Part shown: in pieces, positions 16,947-24,483 of the stretch
Layout: the number at the start of each line of letters is the position of its first letter
Position numbering within the stretch: the stretch's first letter is position 1
Assembly (NCBI RefSeq): GCF_024810105.1
Contig: NZ_JANUDX010000004.1
Coordinates: 186,001-250,000 of the forward strand
Direction: 5' to 3'
DNA length: 64,000 bases
Source: Stenotrophomonas sp. BIGb0135
GTDB taxonomy: Bacteria > Pseudomonadota > Gammaproteobacteria > Xanthomonadales > Xanthomonadaceae
Program-made: the position numbers and the translations under genes
The notes under the pieces: generated by a model
What the model was told of the DNA's origin: nothing
The model's input: the letters and a program-made list of their open reading frames with translations, nothing else
Databases searched by the model: none

Positions 16947-18223
16947 GCCGGCTGCGCCTGTGCCAGCGGCCAGTACGCGTCGGCATCCAGCGCCTGCAAC
17001 GCATCCACTACGCGTCGCGCGCTGCGGATGCCGTCTTCATGGAAACCCCAGCCCCAGTACGCACCGGCGAACCAGGTGCGGCGACGGCCCTGGATCTCGG
17101 CCCAGCGTTGTTGCGCGCGCACCATCGCGTGGTCATGCACGGGGTGGGCGTACTGCAGGCGGCGCAGAATCCTGTCCGGATCGATCGCTTCGGTGCGGTT
17201 CAAGGTGACCACCAGCGGCGTGGGCGTGTCGATGCCCTGCAGCTGGTTCATCAGGTAGCTCACCGTGCAGGGTGCCATCGGCGCGGCCGGCACGTGCGCG
17301 TTCCAGGCCGCCCAGGCCTTGCGGTTGCGTGGCAGCAGGCGCGCATCGGTGTGCAGCACCACCTCGTTGGGCTGGTAGCGGATGGCGCCGAGCACGCTCC
17401 GCTCGGCCGGGTCGGCATCGGACAACAGCGCCAGGGCCTGGTCGCTGTGGCAGGCCAGCACCATCTGGTCGAAGCCTTCCAGGCCGGCGGCGCTGTGCAC
17501 GCGCACGCCGTGTTCGTGGCGCTCGACGCCGAACACCCGGCAGTCCAGCCGCTCACGGACCTGCCAGCGCCGGCGCATGGCCTCCACGTAGCGTGCCGAG
17601 CCCCCCTGCACCACCCGCCACGGCGCGCGGCCGCTCACCTGCAGCATCTGGTGGTTGGCCATGAACTGCACCAGGTAGCGCGCCGGGAACGCGGTCAGGC
17701 TGGCGGTGGGGGAGGACCACAGCGCCGAGGCCATCGGCAACAGGTGCTCATCGATGAAGGTGCGGCCATACTTGCCGGCGGCAAGGTAGTCGCCCAGTGA
17801 AGGGCCTTCATCGTCGCCGTGCAGCAGCGCCGGGGCCTCGCGGTAAAAGCGGCGCAGGTCGGCCAGCATGCCCCAGAAGCGCGGCGAGACCAGGTTGCGA
17901 CGCTGGCAGAACAGGCCATCGAGCGAGGTTGCGTTGTACTCGCGCCCACTGCGCTCGCTGTGCACCGAGAAACTCATGGTGGTCGGCTGCGAGGCGACGT
18001 TGAGTTCGTCGAACAGCGCGGTGAGCAGCGGGTAATGCAGCGGGTTGAACACGATGAAGCCGGTGTCCACCGCGTGGCTGGCGCCATCCACGTGCACCTG
18101 GTGGGTGTGGGTGTGGCCGCCGAGGTAGTCATTGGCCTCGAACAGGGTCACTTCGTGCTGCTGGCCCAGCCACCAGGCGCTGGCCAGGCCGGCGATGCCC
18201 GATCCGATCACGGCGATACGCAT
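16943..18223 (-). CDS. FAD-dependent oxidoreductase (amine-oxidase/desaturase-like)
   Basis: A 426-residue flavoprotein with an N-terminal FAD-binding motif, AVIGSGIAGLASAWWLGQ, then the NDYLGGHTHTHQV region and VDTGFIVFNPLHYPLL. It resembles phytoene-desaturase and amine-oxidase-like proteins that accompany cyclopropane synthases. In Rhodobacter a comparable flavoprotein takes part in furan fatty acid formation by introducing a second double bond. It is one base downstream of the desaturase stop and overlaps DUF1365 by 4 bases. The biochemical role here is inference. Confidence 0.85.
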   Translation of the reverse strand: MRIAVIGSGIAGLASAWWLGQQHEVTLFEANDYLGGHTHTHQVHVDGASHAVDTGFIVFNPLHYPLLTALFDELNVASQPTTMSFSVHSERSGREYNATSLDGLFCQRRNLVSPRFWGMLADLRRFYREAPALLHGDDEGPSLGDYLAAGKYGRTFIDEHLLPMASALWSSPTASLTAFPARYLVQFMANHQMLQVSGRAPWRVVQGGSARYVEAMRRRWQVRERLDCRVFGVERHEHGVRVHSAAGLEGFDQMVLACHSDQALALLSDADPAERSVLGAIRYQPNEVVLHTDARLLPRNRKAWAAWNAHVPAAPMAPCTVSYLMNQLQGIDTPTPLVVTLNRTEAIDPDRILRRLQYAHPVHDHAMVRAQQRWAEIQGRRRTWFAGAYWGWGFHEDGIRSARRVVDALQALDADAYWPLAQAQPA

Positions 18224-18224
18224 G

Positions 18225-19184
18225 TCAGTGCTCCGCCTTGGCCAGCACCCAGGCCGGCACCGGTTTGAGGTCGCTCACCAGGCGCAGCGCCGCCATCAGG
18301 CGCAGGCCGTACCAGGTGAGGTCCACTTCCCACCAGTAGAAGCCCTGGCGCGCGGTGCCCGGGAAAAAGTGGTGGTTGTTGTGCCAGCCTTCGCCGAAGG
18401 TGAGCAGCGCCAGCCACAGGTTGTTGCGGCTGTCATCGCCGGTGGCGAAGCGCTGGCGGCCGAAGCGGTGCGCCAGCGAATTGATGGTGACCGTGGCGTG
18501 GAACAACACCACGGTGGAGATGAAGAAGCCCCACACCAGCATCTGCCCGCCGCTGGTGCCCCAGGACGGAGCGATGCGTTCGAGCAGTGCGCCCAGGCCG
18601 AACAGCGCGGCGGCCAGCGCGATCGGCACCAGCGTGTCGAAGCGGTCCAGCCAGCGCAGCTCGGGGTACCTGGCCAGGTCCGGGATGCGGTCCCAGTCGG
18701 TGCGGAAGCCCTCGGTGGTGAGGAACCAGCCCATGTGGCTCCACCAGAAGCCATGCACGCTGGGCGAATGCGGATCGGCGGCGGTATCGGTGTGGCGATG
18801 GTGGTTGCGATGGTGCGCGGCCCACCACAACGGCCCGCGCTGCACGCTGGACGCGCCGATCAGCGCGAACACGAACTGCACCGCGCGCGAGGTCCGGAAG
18901 GTGCGGTGCGAGAAGTAGCGGTGGTAGAAGGCGGTGATCGCAAACATGCGCACTGCGTACAGCGCCAGCGCCACGCCCACCGCGACCCACGACACCCCCA
19001 CCCAGATCACGGCGAAGCAGGCCAGGTGCATCGCGGCGAAGGGGATGGCGCGCAGCCAGTCCACGCGCGTGGCCGCATCGGCAGCCACCGGCGTGTCGGC
19101 ACTGGTATCGAACCAGCGCCGCACGGTGGCCCAAGGGCCACGACGGGGCTTGCGTGCTGCAGCAGTGGCGGGTCCGGCCGACAT
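18225..19184 (-). CDS. Acyl-CoA/fatty acid desaturase (delta-9 type)
   Basis: A 319-residue di-iron membrane desaturase with three histidine boxes, HRYFSH, HHRNHH and HNNHH, and hydrophobic pairs around them (MHLACFAVIWVGVSWVAVGVAL region). It would introduce a cis double bond, providing substrate for the methyltransferases downstream. I chose the ATG at 19184 because AGGAG lies 9 bases upstream. The ATG at 19193 has the same AGGAG directly abutting it. The gene is preceded by the promoter pattern TGCATCC-N16-CGTATCT and is the first gene of the eight-gene lipid operon. Confidence 0.92.
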   Translation of the reverse strand: MSAGPATAAARKPRRGPWATVRRWFDTSADTPVAADAATRVDWLRAIPFAAMHLACFAVIWVGVSWVAVGVALALYAVRMFAITAFYHRYFSHRTFRTSRAVQFVFALIGASSVQRGPLWWAAHHRNHHRHTDTAADPHSPSVHGFWWSHMGWFLTTEGFRTDWDRIPDLARYPELRWLDRFDTLVPIALAAALFGLGALLERIAPSWGTSGGQMLVWGFFISTVVLFHATVTINSLAHRFGRQRFATGDDSRNNLWLALLTFGEGWHNNHHFFPGTARQGFYWWEVDLTWYGLRLMAALRLVSDLKPVPAWVLAKAEH

Positions 19185-19213
19185 TTCGCGCATCTCCTGG
19201 CGTTCTTGTCAGG

Positions 19214-19243
19214 AGATACGGGAATCAGGGCCATCCGGATGCA
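19214..19243 (-). promoter_or_regulatory. Candidate ECF sigma promoter for the desaturase operon
   Basis: On the minus strand TGCATCC (19243-19237), a 16-base spacer and CGTATCT (19220-19214) lie 30 bases before the desaturase start. The same two heptamers with the same spacing occur at 21531-21502 before the sigma operon. GCATCC/CGTATC resembles the CCATCC-N16-17-CCGAAT type recognised by SigK-like ECF factors. A CCGGAT/ATCCGG dyad overlaps the -35 part. Confidence 0.75.
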
Positions 19244-19266
19244 CGAATCCGGAAATAAAACGTGCT

Positions 19267-20052
19267 TTACAGCGTCGCGATGTCGCCCCTGGCAACAATC
19301 GGCCCGGTCGGGACACCCTCCGGTGCGCCGCCGGCCGGTTCCAGCGTGACCGCGAGCACAGACCCGTTCACCAGCGCATCACGCAGTGCGTCGGGCACCG
19401 TCACGGTGTGGGCGCGGTTGATCGACACCAGGCCCAGCGAACGCGGCGTGCCACCAGCCGGAATCAGCCACAGCTCGGGCGCGCGTCCGGCCGCGTCGGC
19501 CGCCGTCGGCACCGGCACCATCAGGACCTTGCCCTGCGCCTTGTCCACCGACGCGAGCCAGCCGGGGCTGCCATCGTCGTGCAGCAACGGGGTGACCGGT
19601 CGGGTCGCCTGCTCCGGTTCGGCCGACGTCGGCGGCGCGGTCGGTGTGACCGCCACCGGCGTGGTCACCGGCGCCACCGGCTCCAGCTCGCGGCGGCTGA
19701 ACACCGCCACCAGCGCCACCACCGCAGCCAGCGCGGTCATGCCCTGCCAGAAGCCCGTGCGCTGCCACGCGCGCGGTGCCTGGGTCGATACCGACGACCA
19801 GCCCAGCGAGGTGCGGATACGCGGCCACAGATGCGCCGGGACGGCTTCGCTGCCCATCGCGTCCAGCATCGGGGCCAGGCGGTGTTCCCACTGCGTCACC
19901 AGCCGGGCAAACCCGGGATCGCTGGCGATGCGACGCTCAACGTCCGCCCGCTGGCCCGCATCGAGCACGCCCAGCACGTACTCGCCGGCCAGGATGTCGG
20001 CACTGGGCGGCTGGCCGTCGTCAGGCAGATCGTGGCGGTCGCGGAGGTTCAT
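19267..20052 (-). CDS. Anti-sigma factor (RskA-like)
   Basis: A 261-residue single-pass membrane protein. The N-terminal cytoplasmic part has the anti-sigma ILAGEYVLGVLDAGQRADVERRIASDP motif. A transmembrane helix sits around residues 103-123 (GMTALAAVVALVAVF). The periplasmic C-terminal domain (PELWLIPAGGTPRSLG...) is that of the anti-sigma-K family. It would hold the sigma factor encoded just upstream until released by a signal, probably by regulated proteolysis. The start at 20052 is chosen because its ATGA overlaps the sigma stop. Confidence 0.9.
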   Translation of the reverse strand: MNLRDRHDLPDDGQPPSADILAGEYVLGVLDAGQRADVERRIASDPGFARLVTQWEHRLAPMLDAMGSEAVPAHLWPRIRTSLGWSSVSTQAPRAWQRTGFWQGMTALAAVVALVAVFSRRELEPVAPVTTPVAVTPTAPPTSAEPEQATRPVTPLLHDDGSPGWLASVDKAQGKVLMVPVPTAADAAGRAPELWLIPAGGTPRSLGLVSINRAHTVTVPDALRDALVNGSVLAVTLEPAGGAPEGVPTGPIVARGDIATL

Positions 20053-20618
20053 TGCTCCAGGCACACCCGCAGTTGGCCCAGGCCGCGGCGGATCCAGCTC
20101 TTCACCGAACCCAGCGGCGAGCCGATCCGGCGCGCCAGTTCCTCATAGCTGGCGCCCTCCAGGAACGCCAGCTGGATCAGCGAGCGCCGGCGGGGCTCCA
20201 GCGTGTCCAGGCAGCCGTCCAGGCGCTGTCGATCGGAGGCCTGTTCGGCCACCTGCGCCGGTTGCGGGGCGAAATCGGGAATTTCGTCGGCCACCGACAG
20301 GTCGTCCAGCGGACGCGGTGGCGCCGCGCGCAGGCGATCGATTGCGCGGTTGCGCGCCATCATCGACAACCAGGTCATGGCCCCCGCCTTGGCACGATCG
20401 AACTGCGCAGCCTTGTGCCAGACGCGGGTAAAGACGTCCTGCAGCACCTCTTCGGCATCGCTGCGGTCGCGCAGTACGTGCAGGCAGATCGCGAACAGGC
20501 GCCCCGACGCCAGCTGGTAGACCGACTCGAACGCCTGGCGATCGCCAGCGGCGACCCGGCCGAGCAGCTCGTCGAGGCGCCGCGCGGCGCCGGATTCGGC
20601 AGTGTCCAGCTCAGGCAT
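20049..20618 (-). CDS. ECF RNA polymerase sigma factor (SigK-like)
   Basis: A 189-residue group 4 sigma factor. Region 2 is seen as AFESVYQLASGRLFAICLHV to AMTWLSMMARNRAIDRLR, and region 4 as ASYEELARRIGSPLGSVKSW followed by IRRGLGQLRVCLEQ. The downstream anti-sigma gene overlaps it by 4 bases. The ATG at 20618 is the first plausible start. Longer in-frame extensions run into the upstream gene. It probably recognises the paired TGCATCC/CGTATCT promoters found here and so controls its own operon and the desaturase operon. Confidence 0.9.
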   Translation of the reverse strand: MPELDTAESGAARRLDELLGRVAAGDRQAFESVYQLASGRLFAICLHVLRDRSDAEEVLQDVFTRVWHKAAQFDRAKAGAMTWLSMMARNRAIDRLRAAPPRPLDDLSVADEIPDFAPQPAQVAEQASDRQRLDGCLDTLEPRRRSLIQLAFLEGASYEELARRIGSPLGSVKSWIRRGLGQLRVCLEQ

Positions 20619-20688
20619 CGCAGGCTCAATGTCGGCGGGGGGACTGCCCGCATCGTCGTCGCTGCGCGGGGCCTGCGCAAGGGGGCCC

Positions 20689-21474
20689 TCAGCCGGTGCA
20701 TGCCGCCACCAGCGGCTGTTGCCGCGCCGCAGCCAGTTCGGCGGCGCTCGCCGCGACCGGCGCATCGGGGAATTCAACCCGCACCTGCGGGTAGCGGCCG
20801 CGTTCATCACGCACATTGCCGGTGCCGCTGAACTGCAGCAGGCGCGGGTTGTTGCGTGCATAGACCAGGTTCACCGCCGGCACCGCGAAACCGAACCACG
20901 CATCCAGGCGCATCTGCAACTGCTCGGCTGGTTGGCCCTGCCACGTCACCGCGCTGCCGCGCTGCAGCTTCAGCGGCACCAGCCGCTGGCGGCTGGGCAG
21001 CAGGAACTGGAACGCCACCGGGCGCCCGGCCTGCAGGGCGTCCCAGTGGCCAAGCACGGCTGCGTCGAACCCGGCATCGACCACCGCGTCCGGCGGAATC
21101 GCGATGGTGCGGCTGACCCGGTCGGCGCGGGCGTCTTCACGCACATACACGGTGCGCGTGGCGGCGTTGCCCTGCAGGCCTTCCTGGTAGCCGCTGCGCG
21201 CGTCCTCGAAGGCGAAATCCGGCGTCTGCGCGCTGCCCCGCGGGGTCATCCACTTGCGCGCGAAGGGCCGGCCGTCGGCGCAGCGGTACAGCACCAGCCG
21301 CGCGCGCGCCGTGGGCGGGCCCTGCAACCAATGCGTCTCGCGGTACAGCAGGCGGCCATCGGCCGGCGCGAAGGCCCGGCCTTCCTGGCGCTGCACCTGC
21401 TGGGCGGCAGCGGGCAGGATCGGGCACAGCAGCAGCAACAGCAACAGCAACGGGGGCAGAGGGGGGCGGCGCAT
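20689..21474 (-). CDS. Secreted hypothetical protein upstream of the sigma gene
   Basis: A 261-residue protein with a clear signal peptide (MRRPPLPP, then a run of eight leucines, cleavage near PAAAQQ). The mature part is beta-rich with the pattern DGRLLYRETHWL and DAVVDAGFDAAVLGHWDAL. It resembles periplasmic DUF3108-like proteins, but I cannot assign a family firmly. It has a GGAG ribosome site 6 bases before ATG 21474 and lies 21 bases downstream of the second candidate ECF promoter. It is therefore the first gene of the sigma/anti-sigma operon, and a periplasmic sensor or effector role is plausible. Confidence 0.75.
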   Translation of the reverse strand: MRRPPLPPLLLLLLLLCPILPAAAQQVQRQEGRAFAPADGRLLYRETHWLQGPPTARARLVLYRCADGRPFARKWMTPRGSAQTPDFAFEDARSGYQEGLQGNAATRTVYVREDARADRVSRTIAIPPDAVVDAGFDAAVLGHWDALQAGRPVAFQFLLPSRQRLVPLKLQRGSAVTWQGQPAEQLQMRLDAWFGFAVPAVNLVYARNNPRLLQFSGTGNVRDERGRYPQVRVEFPDAPVAASAAELAAARQQPLVAACTG

Positions 21475-21501
21475 GCGTGGCTCCACGTGGGGGTCGTGGG
21501 C

Positions 21502-21531
21502 AGATACGCAGCCAGCGGCGCGGCGGATGCA
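21502..21531 (-). promoter_or_regulatory. Candidate ECF sigma promoter for the sigma/anti-sigma operon
   Basis: On the minus strand TGCATCC (21531-21525), a 16-base spacer and CGTATCT (21508-21502). Both heptamers and the spacer length are identical to the site before the desaturase at 19243-19214, while the spacer sequences differ, which argues for selection rather than simple duplication. It implies autoregulation by the encoded ECF factor. Confidence 0.75.
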
Positions 21532-21624
21532 GTGGCTCGTCCCACGTAAACTTGGCGGCCCCGGTTTCCAAGACGCCCCCATGCCGTCGCTCCACCCTGC
21601 ACACCACCTGCCCGGCGCGCTGGC

Positions 21625-22221
21625 ATGACCAGCGCCCTGGAAATCACCGCCAACCTCACCGTGGCGGCCTCGATCCTGCTGGCTGGGCGCAACAGCGTGC
21701 ATACCTGGTGGACCGGCATCATCGGCTGCACCCTGTTCGCGCTGGTCTTCCACGACGCCCGGCTGTACGCCGACGTGGTGCTGCAAGGCGTGTTCGTGTT
21801 GACCAGCGTGATCGGCTGGTGGCAATGGCTGCGCGGCGACCACGGGCACGCGCTGCCGATCACCCGCGTGCAGGTGCGCACGCTGGGCTGGATGCTGCCG
21901 GCCGCAGTGCTGGCCAGCGTCGGCTACGGCCTGCTGCTCCACACCTGGACCGATGCCTACGCGCCGTTTCTGGATTCGGCCGTCCTGGTGCTGAGCGTGG
22001 TGGCGCAGCTGTTGATGATGCGCCGCAAGCTGGACGCGTGGTGGTTCTGGCTGCTGGTCAACAGCATCGCCATCCCGCTGTATGCCAGCCGCGGCCTGCA
22101 CCTGACGGCCGTGCTGTACGTGGTGTTCTGGATCAACGCGCTGGTCTCGCTGCGGCATTGGCGGCGGCTGATGCGCGCCGCGGCTGCCGGCGCGGTGGCG
22201 GCGGAGCCCACGCATGGCTGA
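21625..22221 (+). CDS. pnuC: Nicotinamide riboside transporter PnuC
   Basis: A 198-residue inner-membrane protein with about seven hydrophobic segments. The PnuC hallmarks are the region around NSVHTWWTGIIGCTLFAL, VLTSVIGWWQWLRG and the late MMRRKLDAWWFWLLVNSIAI. It imports nicotinamide riboside by facilitated diffusion. The next gene, NadR, starts inside its last codons (8-base overlap), giving the transport-plus-kinase pair that traps the riboside by phosphorylation. The start at 21625 has no strong ribosome site. Confidence 0.93.
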   Translation: MTSALEITANLTVAASILLAGRNSVHTWWTGIIGCTLFALVFHDARLYADVVLQGVFVLTSVIGWWQWLRGDHGHALPITRVQVRTLGWMLPAAVLASVGYGLLLHTWTDAYAPFLDSAVLVLSVVAQLLMMRRKLDAWWFWLLVNSIAIPLYASRGLHLTAVLYVVFWINALVSLRHWRRLMRAAAAGAVAAEPTHG

Positions 22222-23260
22222 GCGCTTCGCCACCGGCCTGGTGGTGGGCAAGTTCAGCCCGCTGCACCGGGGCCACCAGGCGTTGATCGACCACGCGCTG
22301 GCGCAGTGCGAGACGGTGTTGCTGCTGAGCTGGAGCCAGCCCGAGCTGCCCGGCTGCGATGCATCGCGACGCGATGCGTGGCTGCAGGCGCTGTACCCGC
22401 AGGTTACGCGGCTGGTACTGGACCCTGCGCGCCTGGCCGCGCTCTGTGCGCAGCGCGGCGTGCCGGTACGGCCGCTGCCGGACAACGGCGATGACGACAC
22501 GGCGCAGCGCACGTTCGTGGCCTGGGTATGCACCGCGCTGTGGGAGCGTCGGGTGGATGCGGTCTTCACCAGCGAAGACTACGGCGAGGGTTTCGCCGCT
22601 GCCCTGCAGCAGCATTTCAGTGCACAGGCCGGTGTGCAGTGGCCGGTCGCGCACGTGTGCCTGGACCCCACGCGCAGCAGGATACCGGTATCGGGCACCG
22701 CGCTCCGGCGCGATCCACATGCACTGCGCGCCTTCCTGCACCCCCGCGTGTACGCCGATTTCGTCGGGCGCATCGGCCTGCTCGGCGGCGAATCCAGCGG
22801 CAAGACCACGTTGGCGGCCGCGCTGGCCACCCGGTTGCAGACGACCTGGGCCGCTGAATTCGGCCGCGAACATTGGGAGGCGCGCGGCGGCGCGCTGACC
22901 TATGACGACCTGCTCTACATTGCACGCGTGCAGGTGGCGCGCGAAGAAACGCTGTCGACCACGGCCAACCGCTGGCTGGTGTGCGACACCACGCCGCTGA
23001 CCACGCAGCTGTACTGCGAGGTGATGTTCGGCCGCGTCGAGCCGGCGCTGCACGCGTTGGCGCAACGTCGCTACGCCCATCTGTTCCTGTGCGCACCGGA
23101 TTTTGCGTTCGTGCAGGATGGCACCCGCCGCGACGCAGCCTTCCGCCATGCGCAGCACGACGCCTACGTGCAGGCGCTATCGGCGCAGGGCGTAGCGTTC
23201 CATGTCCTGACCGGCCCCGTGCAGCAGCGCATCGCGCAGGTGCTACAGATCCTCGGCTGA
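22214..23260 (+). CDS. nadR: NadR-like NMN adenylyltransferase / nicotinamide riboside kinase
   Basis: A 348-residue bifunctional enzyme. The N-terminal nucleotidyltransferase domain has VVGKFSPLHRGHQALIDHAL (the GxFxPxHxGH motif) and a later ISGT-like SRIPVSGTALRRDP. The C-terminal kinase domain begins with a P-loop, GLLGGESSGKTTLAAALA, near residue 190. It phosphorylates imported nicotinamide riboside to NMN and may adenylate it to NAD. It lacks the N-terminal helix-turn-helix repressor domain of enterobacterial NadR, so it is catalytic only. It overlaps pnuC. Confidence 0.93.
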   Translation: MAERFATGLVVGKFSPLHRGHQALIDHALAQCETVLLLSWSQPELPGCDASRRDAWLQALYPQVTRLVLDPARLAALCAQRGVPVRPLPDNGDDDTAQRTFVAWVCTALWERRVDAVFTSEDYGEGFAAALQQHFSAQAGVQWPVAHVCLDPTRSRIPVSGTALRRDPHALRAFLHPRVYADFVGRIGLLGGESSGKTTLAAALATRLQTTWAAEFGREHWEARGGALTYDDLLYIARVQVAREETLSTTANRWLVCDTTPLTTQLYCEVMFGRVEPALHALAQRRYAHLFLCAPDFAFVQDGTRRDAAFRHAQHDAYVQALSAQGVAFHVLTGPVQQRIAQVLQILG

Positions 23261-23370
23261 ACACCCGGCCCGCATGACACCGCCGACGTTGACGCGGTTT
23301 GGCAGAGGAGTAGCATTGGCATCAGCCAAGGGACAGACCCGCGGCATACACAACGACATGGGGGATTCTC

Positions 23371-24420
23371 ATGGAATACGACTATCTGGTTTTCATCGGG
23401 CGTTTCGAGCCCTTCCATAACGGCCATGCCGCCGTTGCCCGCCTCGCACTGAGCCGGGCCAACAAGCTGATCTTTCTGGTCGGCTCTGCCGACACCCCCC
23501 GCAGCCTCCGTAATCCCTGGACCGTGGCCGAACGTGCCGTGATGATCCAGGCCGCGCTGGAAGGTGCCGGCGAGCGTCTGCTGATCCGTCCGCTCAAGGA
23601 CCATCTGTACAACGAAGCCCAGTGGATCGCCGGTGTGCAACGCACGGTGGCCGACGCTGTCCGCGCCGATGGTCACGAGGGCGATGCCAGGATCGGCCTG
23701 GTCGGGATGGACAAGGATGATTCCAGCTATTACCTGCGCGAGTTCCCGCAGTGGCCGCTGGTCGATGTACAGCACACCGAAACCTTGTCGGCCACCGAGC
23801 TGCGCCGTTACCTGTTCGAGGCCGGCAGCGTGGATTTCCATGGCGCGCTGCTGATGCTGCGCGGCAACGTGCCCGCACCGGTGTACGCCATGCTCGAAGC
23901 GTTCCGCAAGAGCGGGCCGGCCTATGCCCAGCTGGTGGCCGAGTACCAGTTCATCGAGCAGTACAAAGCGGCCTGGAAGGACGCGCCATACGCGCCCACC
24001 TTCGTCACCACCGATGCCGTGGTGGTGCATTCGGGCCACGTGCTGCTGGTGCGTCGCCGTGCCGAGCCCGGCAAGGGGCTGTGGGCGCTGCCGGGCGGGT
24101 TTGTCGGCCAGCAGCAGGGCCTGCTGGACAGCTGCCTGCGCGAACTGCGCGAGGAGACCCGGCTGAAGATACCGGCGCCGGTACTCAAGGGGTCGCTCAA
24201 GGGCCAGCATGTGTTCGACCACCCCGAACGCAGCCAGCGCGGCCGCACCATCACTCACGCCTTCCATTTCGATTTCCCGGCTGGCGAACTGCCGGCGGTA
24301 CGCGGCGGCGACGATGCCGACAAGGCGCGCTGGATCCCGGTCAGCGAGGCGCTGGACATGGGGCCCAAGCTGTTCGAAGACCATCTCCACATCCTGGAGT
24401 TTTTCCTGGGCCGGGGCTGA
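23371..24420 (+). CDS. Bifunctional NMN adenylyltransferase / Nudix hydrolase
   Basis: A 349-residue fusion. Residues 1-180 are a NadM-type adenylyltransferase (FIGRFEPFHNGHAAVARLAL and the LSATELRRYLF segment). Residues 200-349 are a Nudix domain. The fusion makes NAD from NMN and may hydrolyse ADP-ribose. In the Nudix box GGFVGQQQGLLDSCLRELRE (continuing ETRL) the RELREE core is intact, but the first conserved Glu of G-x5-E reads Gln. There is a GGGG ribosome site before ATG 23371. Similar fusions are known in Synechocystis and Francisella. It precedes nadV by 63 bases. Confidence 0.92.
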   Translation: MEYDYLVFIGRFEPFHNGHAAVARLALSRANKLIFLVGSADTPRSLRNPWTVAERAVMIQAALEGAGERLLIRPLKDHLYNEAQWIAGVQRTVADAVRADGHEGDARIGLVGMDKDDSSYYLREFPQWPLVDVQHTETLSATELRRYLFEAGSVDFHGALLMLRGNVPAPVYAMLEAFRKSGPAYAQLVAEYQFIEQYKAAWKDAPYAPTFVTTDAVVVHSGHVLLVRRRAEPGKGLWALPGGFVGQQQGLLDSCLRELREETRLKIPAPVLKGSLKGQHVFDHPERSQRGRTITHAFHFDFPAGELPAVRGGDDADKARWIPVSEALDMGPKLFEDHLHILEFFLGRG

Positions 24421-24483
24421 TCCCTGCCTGTTCCGCCGGCGGATAGACCGCCGGCGTCACCCGACGCGAAGGAGCTTCCCGTC

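Noticed and set aside
19235..19252. CCGGAT-N6-ATCCGG dyad as terminator of the sigma/anti-sigma transcript
   Set aside because: There is no T-run in the right place, and it overlaps the -35 part of the candidate ECF promoter. It is better explained as promoter-associated.
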